Shown piece after piece: positions 12,196 to 22,850 of a stretch of 64,000 nt of DNA. Each line of letters begins with the position of its first letter. Position 1 is the first letter of the stretch. Below the pieces are notes generated by a model that had not been told where the DNA came from, made no database searches, and saw only the letters and a list, made by a program, of their open reading frames with translations. A program made the translations under genes and the position numbers. This DNA comes from Marchantia polymorpha subsp. ruderalis (lineage: Eukaryota > Streptophyta > Marchantiopsida > Marchantiales > Marchantiaceae): contig AP031354.1 in assembly GCA_037833965.1 (NCBI GenBank), forward strand, positions 15,168,001-15,232,000. Reading direction: 5' to 3'.

Positions 12196-15100
12196 CTACA
12201 TGTCGTCGCCGCGCGCCCCCGCCGACGGCGAGGACGAGTCGCACCGCTTGGCCCCGTCCTTGCCCGCGCCCGCGTCCTCGTCGTGCGACTGCCCGCTCTT
12301 GCCCGACGACGACGCCTCGCCCGGGCTCAGCAGTCTCAGCGTCCTCACGCAACTCACAAACTCCCTGCGCACGCGTCAACGTTCGACCTCGTCAGAATTG
12401 CTATCCACCCATCCCCAAGCCCAAGCCCATCCCAGCCCCTTCCCATTCCTCCCCGTGGTACGAGTCTCCTCCTCCCCTCCCCTTCCATAACGCCCCACCC
12501 CCCTTGCCCTACCCCCACGTGCACTTGCAACCCCCCTTCGTGGACTCGCATGCACAAGAAACCATGTACTAGGGGCGACTTACATCCAGGGATCGTCTCC
12601 CACGAGGAGGACGTCGTCTTCGTGGTCTGTGTACACGAGCTGCCACCCGGACTTCTTGTCGAACAGCTCTCCGTTCAGCTCGAACATGTTTTCTACCTTT
12701 CTTAACAAGTCGGTGTAGCCGTCATAACTTTGGACGTCGATCGATCTTCCGAACGATCCCTGCTTGTGAATCTGCACGTGATAGGTGCCCGCTCTGTCAG
12801 CTTCCGTCTTCACACTCTAGAACGAACATCTGGCTCGTACGAACAAACTGACTAAACAGATGACTGACCACGACGAGAAGTCAGCCCCCGGACGAGGCCT
12901 GATCTTCCCGACCCTGATACGTGTAATCCAGGTTCACCCATGAAAGCTTCAAAACTCACGCATCGTCATCGCGTGACAGGAGGCTTACCTTCGTGTAGCT
13001 ACGAACTGGACCTTGTTGGAAATTTTGCGACGTCTTATTGGATCTCTGGGGACCCTTATCCTGCTCCTGTCCTCCGACTGCGGAAGAAGTCGGACTGGGA
13101 GACACGACTTTCTCCAGCCCACGACTGCTGCTCGGTCCTGATCCATCGTCCGTGCTCCTCACTGCCTTAGATCCTGGCACTTGAGAAGGAATCACGATCG
13201 GAGTTGGCTTGTCGAGAGGCACCCCGAAAATTTTACATTTTTGCTCACTCTGAACGGGAGCAGCTGCTCGGTTCGTGTCCGGCTCCATCCTTATCCTCTT
13301 CTCCCATAGATAACTCTTCGGAGTCGAAGGATGGCTTGACGTTTCAGAATCAGCTGGAGGCAGATTGCTCATTGACAATGTAGTGCAGTGAGGCGAAGAG
13401 GCGGCAACATCGCTCTGTCCCGGTCTAAACGAGAGCCAAGAGGATGCGTTCGTCGACTCGTGACCATTATACGATGGCAACGTTACAGACTGAGAATTGG
13501 ACCAAAGAAGGCTCGATCCCTTGTTGCTCGACGCAGGCGAGGACACGGAGAGATTCAGATCTGTGGATGACTTGACGTAATTCTGCAAGTTCGGAGGTCG
13601 GGGACTTGACAGCTGCAGAGTAGTTCCCGAGATTTCATCCTTGTTTTCCCGATATTGCTTGACGCAGAACTTTAAGTGTTCCTGCTGGCGCCTCTCGATG
13701 CCAATCATACCTCGAAGATCCGGCACTCCCGAAGCCGGGAGATTTCTAAACATGTCAGGGACCTGCACTGGGTCGGGTCTCCTGATAGACATCCAACTAT
13801 CCGGGCCCTGTCTAGAGCCAACGCTCTGCGCTTCGCTCTTGAAGTTGTCCTCTCTCTTAATCCAAGACATTTTGGCAGAAAGAGATTCCGCATCCTCCTC
13901 CTCGGCTGATGACGGCAGCATTTCATGACCGCCGTGGAAAGCTCTCGCTAGCCTCATCGTTTGAGTTTGCGCCTTACTTGTCTCGACGGCATTCCTGTTC
14001 ACTGCTGCGAACAAAGAGCCACGCCCGTCGAATAAGACACTCATCACCATCTCTAATAACTTTTACATCGGTGGCATCTGGAATTAGTAGTTGGGACTGT
14101 ACCTGACTCAGAATGTGGTTGGGTGACCGGCCTCAATCGCTTTCTAGTACTGACCGACGGAGTGATGGTCGTGGAGGGAGAGAAGGGCTCCACTTCCCAT
14201 GGTGAGACCCTCTCCTGTCTCTCGCTCGAGGACGATTCGTCCCAATTAACCTGCACGTGAGAATATGGAAGTAAGAAGACCACACGACCCGCTCATCCGC
14301 TCAAAGAAAATCGGCGAGATAATTGCTATGTGAGAATGAACAGCTGTGGGGAGTCGATTACCGACCTGGAGGGATCTCCACTCTGAGCCAGGCCACCTGG
14401 CAGGGTCGAAATCACAAATTCCGGTGATAGTTCCCGTATGCCTGTATGTGAAGGAAGTATCAGACTTTGAAACTACGTACTACGGAAGACTGAGAACCCA
14501 AATTAACGAAAGAACTTACGAAACTCTCACGTTAGAAAACCAACCTCCTATCTGAAGGGTCCTCCGATTCGAACTTCATTTTAAAACGCTGGCCAACGTT
14601 GAAGTTGCTTTTCACAGCCTTGAGGTACTTAGAGTACGGAATAACGAACTCCGAAGGGCAAGATCTGAGCACACGAGAAGGATCCAGAAACTCAGACGGA
14701 TTAAGGCCTGGTGCTACAAATTCTCGCCGACGTCCATAACGTGGCAAGAGAAATTGCATGTACAGACAGGAAAGACAGGGTGACTGCCCGTAGTTCACGA
14801 CTCGATGGACCCAGAGATCACTAATCTCGAACATCTGCCACTGTGCGAAGAAAAGAACTTCTCAAAACGCCGAGGTTTCAACGACAGCTCTCTTCCCTCG
14901 TGGTGAGACGCATACCGAGGGTTGTAAATTAGAGAGAATCGAGATTTCTCCGTTGCCGCATGGGCAGCGGCCGCGAGAACCCCGATGTGCATCGTTGGAG
15001 ACGTCAACACTTTGGGTTGCAGTTGTTGCTGGCGAGGAGCACGCCGGACTCCTACTCTGAGCTGGCCATTCTCACCCCTGAAGACAAGTCACATCGGTCA

Positions 15101-16625
15101 GTCGCAGTGCGTTGGGCCTCACGAGCTCCCAGTGAACCGTACAGAGGGAACAGAAAGCAGTATGTTGTTAAAAGACACAATAGCCACCTGAGAAACAGCA
15201 CCGCGTCTCCGGCGACGAGCCTCTTTTGGCTCACAAATACGCTCCATCCCGTAGTGAGAAGGTGGCGTTTAGGTTGACCTGCGCGACGAGAAACATGAAG
15301 GTCGATTAGACAGCAGTGTGGGAACCGCAGGCACGATAGGATTGTAATGCAGATCGTCGAACGACGCGACTCCATGCCCTTTGCCAGAACGTGTAGGGGA
15401 TACTTGCTTACCTCGAAATATGTGACGAAATCGCCATTCGTTGCCATGAAGATCCTTGGCCACTAATTCCTGATTTGGAGGGTTGAGACTCATATCCTGT
15501 GATGGACGACGAGCTGAGTGTCAGTCAAACATCGACAGTGCTCCGGGTACGGAAGCCCGTACGCTGGATAGCGAAACACTTTAGCTTCCACAATCCAGAC
15601 ATTTTCCACATGCGCATACCAATTTCGGCAAGCAGTCATCGGCAGCGCGTCGGGGCACCGAGAAGCCTCCATGCGTGCTGGTATCAGAGACAGTGAGGGT
15701 TTTGGTAAAACTGCGGGACTTCCTCTTGGGAGGTGGCGGGGGCTCGGCGCAGTCGGACGAGTCTTCGTGTTGCTCGCTCATGGGACACAGGGTGAGAGTC
15801 GCATAGACCTCGTCGGAATCAGGATCCGCCTGCGAGGCATAAACTTAGCTCACGTGAGTTGGCGTCAAGACGGCCCGACCGAGGAGCTGACCGACCGACC
15901 GACAGACCGACGGATTGGCATTTCAGCGGAAGGAAGCGAAGAAGGGGGCAGCTTCGACAGACAAGGAAACACTCACGCTGAGTTGTATGTCGTTGAGCAT
16001 ACATGGTATCACTGCGGGCAGATTATACCGAGGAATTTGGGCGTCGAGTTCTTGATTATTGAAAGACGCGACCTGCAAGGCAGAGAAGCGTCAGGCCTCG
16101 GGAACCGTCACTTGCCAAGACTTCCTCGCACGATGTGCTCCATTTAGGAGACCAGCCTGAGAATCAGCAGACACAGAACCGATGTTGCGAGGGGAGAGGA
16201 GGGGAAGGGAAGGGAAGGGGAGGTCAGCTGTGATTACCTGCTCTATGTGACCTTGAGGCAAGTAGGCCACGACGCTGCCTACGGGTGGTAATGCCTTCTG
16301 AGGACCAGCACAGGCGTACCACAGCTCGGCATCGATGCCATCATCGCCTGCCAACGAAAGCATCACGAACGAACGAGAAGTTTGAGAACGAGGAAACGCG
16401 AGGCACGCGACAGGCGCTCGGGGTTATCAAGAGGGCGGGCGTTCAGGACGACGCACCTGCTACGGAGACGTTGGAGGCAGCGGTGTGAGATGTAGCAAGC
16501 TGTCTGCTCGCCATGGGACGTGCCATTGGCGGCAAGGATGAAGCATCCGACGATTGCTGGAACTTCAGCAGGGGCCCGGTGTTTGCCTTGTAGGGGTGAC
16601 GAGTGATGGAAGATGCTTCTGACAT
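12196..16625 (-). CDS. ARF: Auxin response factor (B-like DNA-binding region), 13 exons, 895 aa
   Basis: Nuclear transcription factor that binds auxin response elements. Coding exons in transcript order: 16625-16457, 16347-16238, 16072-15977, 15829-15620, 15496-15412, 15278-15188, 15077-14916, 14664-14545, 14441-14366, 14250-14103, 14052-12989, 12771-12584, 12364-12196. All introns are GT..AG and all phases agree. The dimerisation region starts near residue 57 ([13 protein letters not shown]). The B3 domain runs about 163-265 ([37 protein letters not shown]). The ancillary region contains [14 protein letters not shown] and ends VSPWEVEPF. The middle region (424-777) is serine/proline-rich, not glutamine-rich, with EAR-like DLNLSV (587-592) and KIFGVPL (696-702), similar to the K/RLFGV repression motif of B-class ARFs. 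The PB1 domain (778 on) keeps both faces, Lys780 and the acidic [15 protein letters not shown]3 looks B-like and PB1 A-like. ATG 16625 is the first start in the frame of exon 1. An upstream acceptor for the PB1 exon would add 15 residues. Confidence 0.95.
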
Positions 16626-16640
16626 GGTCGGAACTTCTGT

Positions 16641-16694
16641 CTAAAATGCTAGACTACGCAGCTGATTACCACATCTTGGAGCTCCTTTCCCCAT
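16641..16694 (-). promoter_or_regulatory. Candidate uORF in ARF leader
   Basis: An upstream ATG at 16694 opens a 17-codon frame (starts MGKGAPRCG) that ends in TAG 15 bases before the ARF start. A second tiny frame, ATG TGG TAA, lies inside it in another frame. Both matter only if this leader segment is in the mature mRNA. The end of the uORF coincides with a possible intron acceptor (CATTTTAG). Confidence 0.35.
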
Positions 16695-17633
16695 GCCCTC
16701 TCGGAACCTCAGTTCCGCAGATTTCCGCCCGAGGCTGCCTGCCTGGGGTGCCTTCCGGGAGAGGTCTACTGCGCCACTAGTCCTCCGGCCGCAGCGAATT
16801 CCAAGAATCACCTAAATCCGAGTCCTGGTCGAGGCTTTTGCTCCCGAGCCTGTCCTTTGAACTTCCTGTCCCCCCTGGCGCACGAGTAAACTACTTCCCC
16901 GTGCGAGCTCTGTATTTCCAACCTGTTCCCAATCACAACTACGACCTGCACACTCCAGCGCTCCACGAGAGCCGGTCGCTGTCGAGGTCGAGGCAGGCGA
17001 GGAGGCGAGCGAACGGCCTCCGGGCGGACGATGCGCGAAGCGGTGTCCTGCAAGAAAGCAACGACAGACGAGCGGGTTGGAAAGACTGCAGGCGGACGGG
17101 GCCCTCTTGCTCTCAAGAAACAACGGCACGCGCAGACGCGCACAAGGCGAGCACCAATTGCAGCGCAGAACGAGGAGAGCAGTAACGCATCGCTCGACGG
17201 GCGTACGAGGGCTCGGCAGTCGGGCAGACAGACAGGTTTGAGGGCGCGTCGGGGAGGGGTGAGATTACCTCCACACTCGCAGGTGCGGTGGGTGCCAACA
17301 GCAGCAGCAGCAGCAGCAGAAGGGGAGCACAGGCCCGAGCCCGAGCACCCGAGAAATCGCAGCGACGAGGAGCGGGGTGAGGAGGAGGAGACGCGGTGCA
17401 GTCTCGGCTCTCTCGCTTGCGAAGGATGGAGCGGGGAGGGGAGGAGGGGAGGGAGGAGAAGGTGCAGGAGGAGGTGAGGAGGAAGAAGAAAAAGGGTCAG
17501 AGCGAGCCAGCAGAAGAAGAAGTGGAGCGCGTCTAGTATTCGCGCAACAGAACAACAGAACAGAACAGAAGCCAGCGGCAGAAGAAGAGGGGGCAGGGAC
17601 AGGCAGGCGGGGACCGAGGGGGAGTGGGATGTG

Positions 17634-17661
17634 GGGAGGGGGGTGGGGCTGGGGCTGGGGG
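17634..17661 (+). repeat. GGGGCT hexamer array next to (GA)n
   Basis: GGGGTGGGGCTGGGGCTGGG lies directly before a GA run, inside the ARF leader region. The G-rich strand is opposite to the coding strand. Confidence 0.85.
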
Positions 17662-17665
17662 AGAG

Positions 17666-17667
<2 letters not shown>

Positions 17668-17696
<29 letters not shown>
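17668..17696 (+). repeat. (GA)n microsatellite
   Basis: An uninterrupted GA run, CT on the ARF coding strand. (CT)n tracts are common in plant 5' leaders. Confidence 0.9.
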
Positions 17697-17700
<4 letters not shown>

Positions 17701-19517
17701 AATTGGGAAGTCCGTCCTTCACAACATCAGAGAGTTGTCGGAAGCTAGGGTGGCGAGGAAGGGGGAGAGCGAGGCGGGGCGGGGTAAGTTACCTTGCGAG
17801 GCGAGCGGCGGCAAGAGAGCTGCGCGGGGCGGGGGCCGGAAGACGGGAAGGGGACGGGACTCGGGAGGCAAGCCCCAGCCAGGGGCAGGAGAAAGGCAAA
17901 GCAGGCACGCGACAGAAGAGGAACCGGACCGGAGCCCCGGCGCAGGCCCGGAAGGAAGGTCGGGGAAAAGGGGCTGGGGCTCTCGGCGGGTCATTGCGAC
18001 GGTATGGGAGCAAATGACGATGATGAAATACAGCAGGCCCTGCAAACATGCAACCAACGCGCGGGGGCCGAGAGGCGAGCAAACCAGCCCAGCCCCAGGC
18101 CCCGGCAGGCGAGCGGGCAGGCATGCGACGACGGACGGAAGAAGGGCAGGGAAGCCGAGCAGATCTGCGGTAGCGTTGCAGCGCAGGCAGGCAGGCGGGC
18201 GGGCAGGCAGAATCGAGGAGGCCGGGGCAGGGGCGGGCAGCGGAGGGGAACAGGATGGGGAAAGCCGAGGGCGGAGAGCGAAAGGGGATTCATGGTCCAA
18301 ATGAGAACGGAGGCGGGGCCGCCCGGAAAGCGGGGTGCGCTGCCCGGGACTAGGATGCTCGTAGACGACAGACGTAGTGCAGTCACAGGGAGGGGCGCCG
18401 GGCCTGGAGTAGGGCCATACGGCCACCGGCCGGCGACCTGCTAGCGGGTGGGGTTCAGCCCGGGGAGGAAACGTAGGGCGGCTGCCGACCGTGTTCCGGT
18501 GCGAGGATGTGGAATCCACGCGGCGTCGTGTGATTACAGGCTTTTGGAAATGGCGGCTCTCATTTATTAGGAGGCTGTATTTTGGCTGCCTTGTTTGGGG
18601 ACTCGATTCCCTCTGAGAGAGGGAGCCCCGGGGGCTTCTTTAATATAATACAAGAGGGAGGGGCTGGTGTATGTCAGGCAGGTGAGCGAGAATGCCCTCG
18701 GACCTGACCTCTCCGCTTTGACTGCAGCTTAAACGCTCCCAGATTTCTCATAAGCGCGATTAGATTAAGATTAGAGCAGGTGGAATGATTAGTTCTGTCG
18801 CGCATTAATTTAAGCGCCCGCTCTGCGTCAAGGCCAATGCGAAGTGGGAGAACGGCCGGGAAGCTGGGAGCAGGTGGGAGGTGTCCTCCGCGCAGCCGGC
18901 ATAGCCCGCCCGTGTTTTCGCCCCCGCCCGCGCGCCACGTTGCCCGGAGCACCCGCCCTCGCCTGCGAGCCCCTCTTTTCTCCCCCCTCCGCTCGCCTCG
19001 CTGCCGCTTTACGTCCCCTCTCCCCCTCCTCTCCTTTCCCCGTCCCGAGCGTCGCAACCGGTCGGGAATCGTGTCGTGAGCCTGTCTGCCTTGTAACCCC
19101 AGCCCCCGCTCGCTACAGTGCGGTCTGGTTCACGGAACAACACCCGCCCTGCCCCCTTAGCACCCCCATCGCGTCTACGTTCAAGCCCGCGGCCAGCCCC
19201 GGCCCAGCCCAGCCCGGGCCGGGTGGGCATGGGCCCCCATCCCTTTCCGCTGTCACCTCATGTCAGCAACACTGCGGATGGGATGACTCATCGCGCCCTC
19301 AGGGACCACAGCCGCAGCCCGGCCCAGGGCGGGGCAGTTCCGGGTCGGGTGCGAACTCTAGTTCCGAGCGGGTTGCGGGTTGGGTCAAGTCGCGACTCGG
19401 GTCAGAGTCAGAGTCGAGTCACCAGCGATCGATAGATACAAGAGCGCCGGGATGCCGCGAGATGCCAAGGTCGGTACGCCACCACTCACCGCGCGGAGCG
19501 ATTGACAGAGACTGATT

Positions 19518-19553
19518 GATCCATCCATCCATCCACACATCCATCCATCCATT
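19518..19553 (+). repeat. (ATCC)n microsatellite
   Basis: Tandem ATCC units interrupted once by ACAC. Confidence 0.85.
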
Positions 19554-20033
19554 CCTGCGAGGGAAAAGGTACAGTACAGTATACGATAAACAAAAGGGAG
19601 AAGAGTCGAGCGAGGCCCCATGATGAGTACGTAAAGAATCCCGTTGTCCGTCTATCTGTCTGTCCGTCCGTCGTTAGGCCGGGCTTGCTGGTCAGGAGGA
19701 GGAGGGCGAGGGGGGAAGCGAGAGGTTTCCCCAATAAGAGGCAGAATGGTTCCACCAAAGCCGCCAAAGCCCTGGCACGTGGACGACAAGACTTGGGGCA
19801 ACGTGGCTTCACAGAGCCTCATTCCGACCTCACCCCGACACTCTTTCGTACCCCCGGTCTGTGCCCGCAAACAAGATATGATGGCCGACCGACGGTCCTG
19901 GTCATATACGTAAACACCCAAGAGAGAGAGAGAGAGATTCCATGTGAAGCTGAACCTACCCCCACAAGAAGGGGGATGGCATTTCTGTGTGCACCACGGG
20001 AGCCATTCGGTTCCGGAGCAGGGCTTATATGAT

Positions 20034-20051
20034 AGAGAGAGAGAGAGAGAG
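20034..20051 (+). repeat. (AG)n microsatellite
   Basis: An uninterrupted AG run. A similar one lies at 19921-19936. Confidence 0.85.
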
Positions 20052-21329
20052 TACGAGAAGATTGCGAGGGTGGGGATAGATAGACAGAGGTACCGGAGGA
20101 GATGGGGGCTCGTCATCCGTCGGGGGGCTTATTTTACAAGTCGCGAAGCTTCGGGCATGAACACTTTCGGCATGCGGGTTCACGGGGGGCAGCTCCACCT
20201 CACCGGTGACAGAAGGCAATCCCACGTCAGCATGGCAGGCTCCCTTTCCCATGCCGCCGCCCAGGCCGCCGCTTGGTCGGGCCTATCCAGGACCTCTCCT
20301 TAGCCCCTTGTTCCGTCCGATTCAACATCCTACGGCATACGGTCTTTTAACGGACGGCCCCCTCTCCCTTGTGATACTGGTCAGCGCTGACATCAACACC
20401 TGAGCCGGTCGGTGTTCGATGGACCGTTGGACGGCCCCCCTCCGGCGACGAATCAATCGAGTCCTTTCTCCCTTGCCCCCGAGACTCCCAGTCCTCCTCT
20501 GGCCCCGTAGCCACTTTAGCCCCAACCGAAGCCCCCTTCTTTCGCGATTTTTCGTCGGGAATATTTCGCCCTTCGCCATTTTAGCCCCACCTCCTCGTGA
20601 TCTTTCCCCCGATCCTCTTCCACCGAATCTTCACACAGGGCTTGGACAACAACGACGAGGACATCGTCGGACACACTCACTTGCTTGTTGTTGCTGCAGC
20701 TGTTGTACCTTCGTCTCCGCCCGTCCCACCTTCAATTCGCCATCCCGGGGATCCCACTCACTCTGTCTTTCAATGAGGCAACGAGTTTCCAGTTATGAGA
20801 TCTATGTTGCGAGGGTCACTGTCTGGAATAATGTGGAGGGGCGAAATCTGAAGCAGTTACTGCACCGCCATTTAAGGGACGAGGAGAGGGAGTTGGACCT
20901 CGACCTCGATGTGTCCTGCAAGGGAAATTAGTTGATCCAGATCCCCACTACAGCCCACTTTCTAGCTCCCTCTGGTGGGAACGGCTCGCCTCTTAATTCT
21001 GCCAAACCCTCACCGCGGTTCGTTTTCCGTTCTGTTGCGTTCGTTCGTTCGTTCGTTCACGTTGGGATTCCGAGCCCCGCCCGGCTCCACTTCTCCCTCT
21101 ATTAATGCTCCAGCAGTACCGCTCGCTCGACGGGTACCAGTGTGGCGTAGCGTAGCGTAGTGTAGCCCGAATCAGACAGGGGTACGGCGTTGCGTGATGA
21201 GGACAGCAGAGGTAGAGAAGAAAATGGGGCAGCGAGGGGGATGGGCTCTCTCTCTCTCTCGGCCTCCTTGCCCCCTGCTGCTGCTGCTGCTCTTCCTCCT
21301 CCTCATCCTCGTCCGCCCTCCCTGGATGG

Positions 21330-21350
21330 TGCTGCTGCTGCTGCTGCTGT
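21330..21350 (+). repeat. (CTG)n microsatellite
   Basis: Seven CTG-type triplets. A shorter CTG run lies at 21275-21291. Confidence 0.85.
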
Positions 21351-21530
21351 TCCTGTTCGGTTCTGTTGTTTTCCTTTCGCCCCTTGAGAATGTCGGTCCA
21401 GTCTACCCACCTACCCCCAGTGACCACGTCCCTTTCGTCGCCTTGGTCCCTCTCCACTTGCTGCTCTTGTGAAAGTCTGTTAGCACAGGTCCTCGGCTCA
21501 GAGCCATCGCATCGGATCATGGCTTGGCGG

Positions 21531-21570
21531 GGCTGGCTGGCGGGCTGGCTGGCTGGCTGGCTGGCTGGCC
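21531..21570 (+). repeat. (GGCT)n microsatellite
   Basis: Tandem GGCT tetranucleotides with one CGGG interruption, which explains the tryptophan-leucine-alanine-glycine repeats in overlapping frames. Confidence 0.9.
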
Positions 21571-21652
21571 GGCCGGCAGGATGGCTGGATGGGTCGGGAG
21601 AATGGACATGGACTGGAGCCATGTCAACACAAGGTTGTCCACCAGGCCGAGC

Positions 21653-21677
21653 GAGGGAGGGAGGGAGGGAGGGAGGA
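21653..21677 (+). repeat. (GAGG)n microsatellite
   Basis: Tandem GAGG tetranucleotides. Confidence 0.85.
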
Positions 21678-22812
21678 GTGCCTGGGCTGGGCTTGCGACA
21701 AAGATATAGAGTCGAGGGGAAAAAGACCTGCCTGTACATCTGTATACATACATGGGCTTCAGTGTCGCTCCGAGGAAACAGGTGTCCTACAAAATCATGT
21801 CATGTCAAGGGGTCCTTTTGCAAAAGCGATCGCCCCATCCATCTGGTCCACCGATCGATCCATCTGCATACACACACACAGTACAAGCTTCATGGTCAAA
21901 CGCGAACAGCGACGACATCCATCATCTTCACCCTGCTGCCCCTGCCTGCCTGCCTGCCTCGCCCTCCTCCTCCTCCTGCTTCTCTTCATAATTCTCAGTC
22001 ACTTTCTCGCTCGCAGATGCACTCGCACTTACTTCTCACACTTTCGTGTTGCCTCTCTGGGTCGGTGTGGGTAGTGTTGTCATTTGATGCGATCTCTCGC
22101 CATCCATCTCGCGGAATATTTACCCCTTTGTAATCGGACCGCTTCTGCCCCCTTCTGTACTGCAACGAGACAAAAATCCATTGAACGGCATCTTCTCGAG
22201 CATCTGCGCTGTTCCTAGCCCCTTTGTCACCCCATAGACGTCTACCTCCTTAGATTTGTAGATCATGTCATGTCAGAAAGATAAGAGAGGTTTTACTTTT
22301 TGGTACCATTTGCATGCTCCTTCCCTCCTGCCTAGTGCTTTCACCATTATTCAAACATTTCTCTTTTCCCCTCGCTCGGGCTTTTGAGTTTCCAATATTC
22401 ATTTGCTGGTCCCCAAAATAATACCCCTTTTTTATTCCCCCTCTGATATCGTCACATGACTCGGGAATAAATTGGCCTGGAATATAAAAAAGCTGGTAAG
22501 AATATGGCTGCATATGCCCAGACAGTGGAGCCAATTCCCCTCCCTCGGCCCTCCCTCCATTAATAAAATCCCTCAGGCCGCAACGTGATGACACTCAGAA
22601 ACACAAGTCCCAACTGGAAGCAGATACTGTGCATTCGAGAAAAGCGAAGTGAATCGGATGAGAGACCCAGCACCGGTTTCTTCTTCCATCCGAAGAAGCA
22701 CAAGGTGGGGTGGCAATTAAAATGATTAGAAACAGTAATTGAGTACGACTGATTGTGTCATACAGTGGTGCCCAGGACAGCGAGAGAGAGAGTTGTAGCA
22801 AAGGGGGGCTAG

Positions 22813-22850
22813 AGTGAGTGAGTGAGTGAGTGAATGAATGAATGAATGAA
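22813..22850 (+). repeat. Compound (GTGA)n(ATGA)n microsatellite
   Basis: The array changes from GTGA to ATGA units by a single substitution that then propagates through the rest of the array. Confidence 0.9.

Larger units (their letters stand above)
16626..18520 (-). promoter_or_regulatory. GC-rich, CT-rich 5' leader/promoter of ARF gene
   Basis: Upstream of the ARF start the minus strand is pyrimidine-rich for almost 2 kb and includes the (CT)n run at 17696-17668. Splice-donor-like sites on the minus strand occur at 17793 (CGCAAG|GTAACT) and 17269 (GTGGAG|GTAATC), and an acceptor-like TTTTAG lies about 16 bases before the ATG, so a leader intron is possible. Long ORFs here are translations of CT repeats and GC-rich DNA. 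No TATA box could be assigned. The transcription start is unknown. Confidence 0.45.

Noticed and set aside
12989..14052. TAS3 tasiARF target site in the ARF middle exon
   Set aside because: No K/RVLQGQE-like peptide or matching nucleotide stretch is present in this exon, so tasiARF control of the coding region is not supported.
16808..17722. 304-codon minus-strand ORF
   Set aside because: It is a translation of CT-microsatellite and GC-rich leader sequence (serine-leucine, proline and leucine runs), directly upstream of the ARF start.
17719..18519. 266-codon minus-strand ORF and overlapping 226- and 216-codon plus-strand ORFs
   Set aside because: All are arginine/glycine/proline/alanine-rich frames in very GC-rich DNA, where stops are rare; no domain and no consistent strand.
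20993..21739. 248-codon minus-strand ORF
   Set aside because: Driven by CTG/CAG and GGCT repeats (polyglutamine and Pro-Ala-Ser-Gln runs); open frames exist on the other strand over the same bases.
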